Of a DNA stretch of 44,523 bases, positions 44,438-44,523 are shown one piece after another. The notes under the pieces were generated by a model, which made no database searches, was not told the origin of the DNA, and was given only the letters and a program-made list of their open reading frames with translations. The translations under genes and the position numbers were made by a program. The number at the start of each line of letters is the position of its first letter. Positions within the stretch are counted from its first letter, which is position 1. This DNA is from Roseiarcus sp049513815 (GTDB lineage: Bacteria > Pseudomonadota > Alphaproteobacteria > Rhizobiales > Beijerinckiaceae): positions 1-44,523 of the forward strand of contig JBEKVR010000044.1 of NCBI GenBank assembly GCA_049513815.1, given 5' to 3'.

Positions 44438-44523
44438 CTGGGGGTTCGAAGTATTCGGTTTTGCCGGTTTGAACGGCGCGGACAGCGATTATCTTGCAAA
44501 TTGAAACGTCCATCGGGTCGTGA
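44424..44523 (-). CDS. Possible 3' end of a gene running in from the right edge
   Basis: On the minus strand a frame runs from the edge to TAA at 44426-44424, with last residues SICKIIAVRAVQTGKTEYFEPP and a basic end EKPR. Codon choice is plainly less GC-rich than elsewhere (AAG, ATA, AAA, TTC). A terminator overlaps its stop. An ATG at 44513 could make it a 29-codon peptide, but a longer gene cut by the edge is more likely. Not assigned. Confidence 0.3.
   Translation of the reverse strand, partial: HDPMDVSICKIIAVRAVQTGKTEYFEPPEKPR

Overview
The window is high-GC DNA (roughly two thirds G+C by eye) with mostly Shine-Dalgarno-led genes. Gene content points to an alphaproteobacterium of the Hyphomicrobiales (Rhizobiales): a frcBCA/frcK-like fructose import cluster, cobalamin-dependent MetH, an SUV3-like helicase coupled to an S4-domain gene, GTCATGGCCGGG-type palindromic repeats and a possible CtrA half-site pair. 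This placement is inference from gene families. No rRNA, tRNA, CRISPR array or intact insertion sequence was seen.

Layout. 1-2000: tail of an epimerase-like gene, a strong terminator and a GT39-type membrane glycosyltransferase. 2000-9200: sugar locus, with pgl and a ROK repressor on the minus strand, divergent from frcB-frcC-frcA, and a convergent ROK sugar kinase plus inositol-monophosphatase-like gene. Together they import a sugar (probably fructose), phosphorylate it and feed the Entner-Doudoroff/pentose phosphate routes. 9490-9900 holds two decayed copies of the 3' end of frcA. 10000-14650: an OmpW-like porin, an aldo/keto reductase, a TMEM175-type channel, a Gfo/Idh/MocA oxidoreductase and an EamA exporter, very tightly packed.

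14650-19260 is a patchwork region that looks accessory: a tandem array of GTCAAG at a 10-bp period, a small sigma-region-4-like DNA-binding protein, gene fragments, a CDF metal transporter with an altered metal site, a dispersed repeat, an iron-type alcohol dehydrogenase carrying an extra helix-turn-helix-like tail, and the remnant of a transposase. 19260-24900: a globin-coupled chemoreceptor, an AraC regulator, the second copy of the dispersed repeat, a two-gene unit of a ParA/MinD-like ATPase plus a stand-alone cyclic-nucleotide-binding-fold protein, and a histidine phosphatase.

24900-34310: an AraC regulator divergent from a DUF2000 gene, a DUF4136 lipoprotein, an MFS exporter divergent from an ArsR-type repressor with two near-identical operators between them, a TPR membrane protein, a three-way-junction palindrome, a patatin phospholipase, a secreted protein of unknown function and a Cache chemoreceptor ending in a CheR/CheB tether. 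34350-44140, all minus strand: metH with a candidate operator, kup, a PcaD-like hydrolase, and the helicase/S4 pair. The right edge carries a terminator and possibly the last codons of another gene.

The most unusual items are the ParA-like/cNMP-fold pair, the dehydrogenase-HTH fusion, the 10-bp phased GTCAAG array beside the sigma-like gene, the dispersed ~170-bp repeat, the three-way-junction palindrome, the twin ArsR operators and the duplicated frcA tails.
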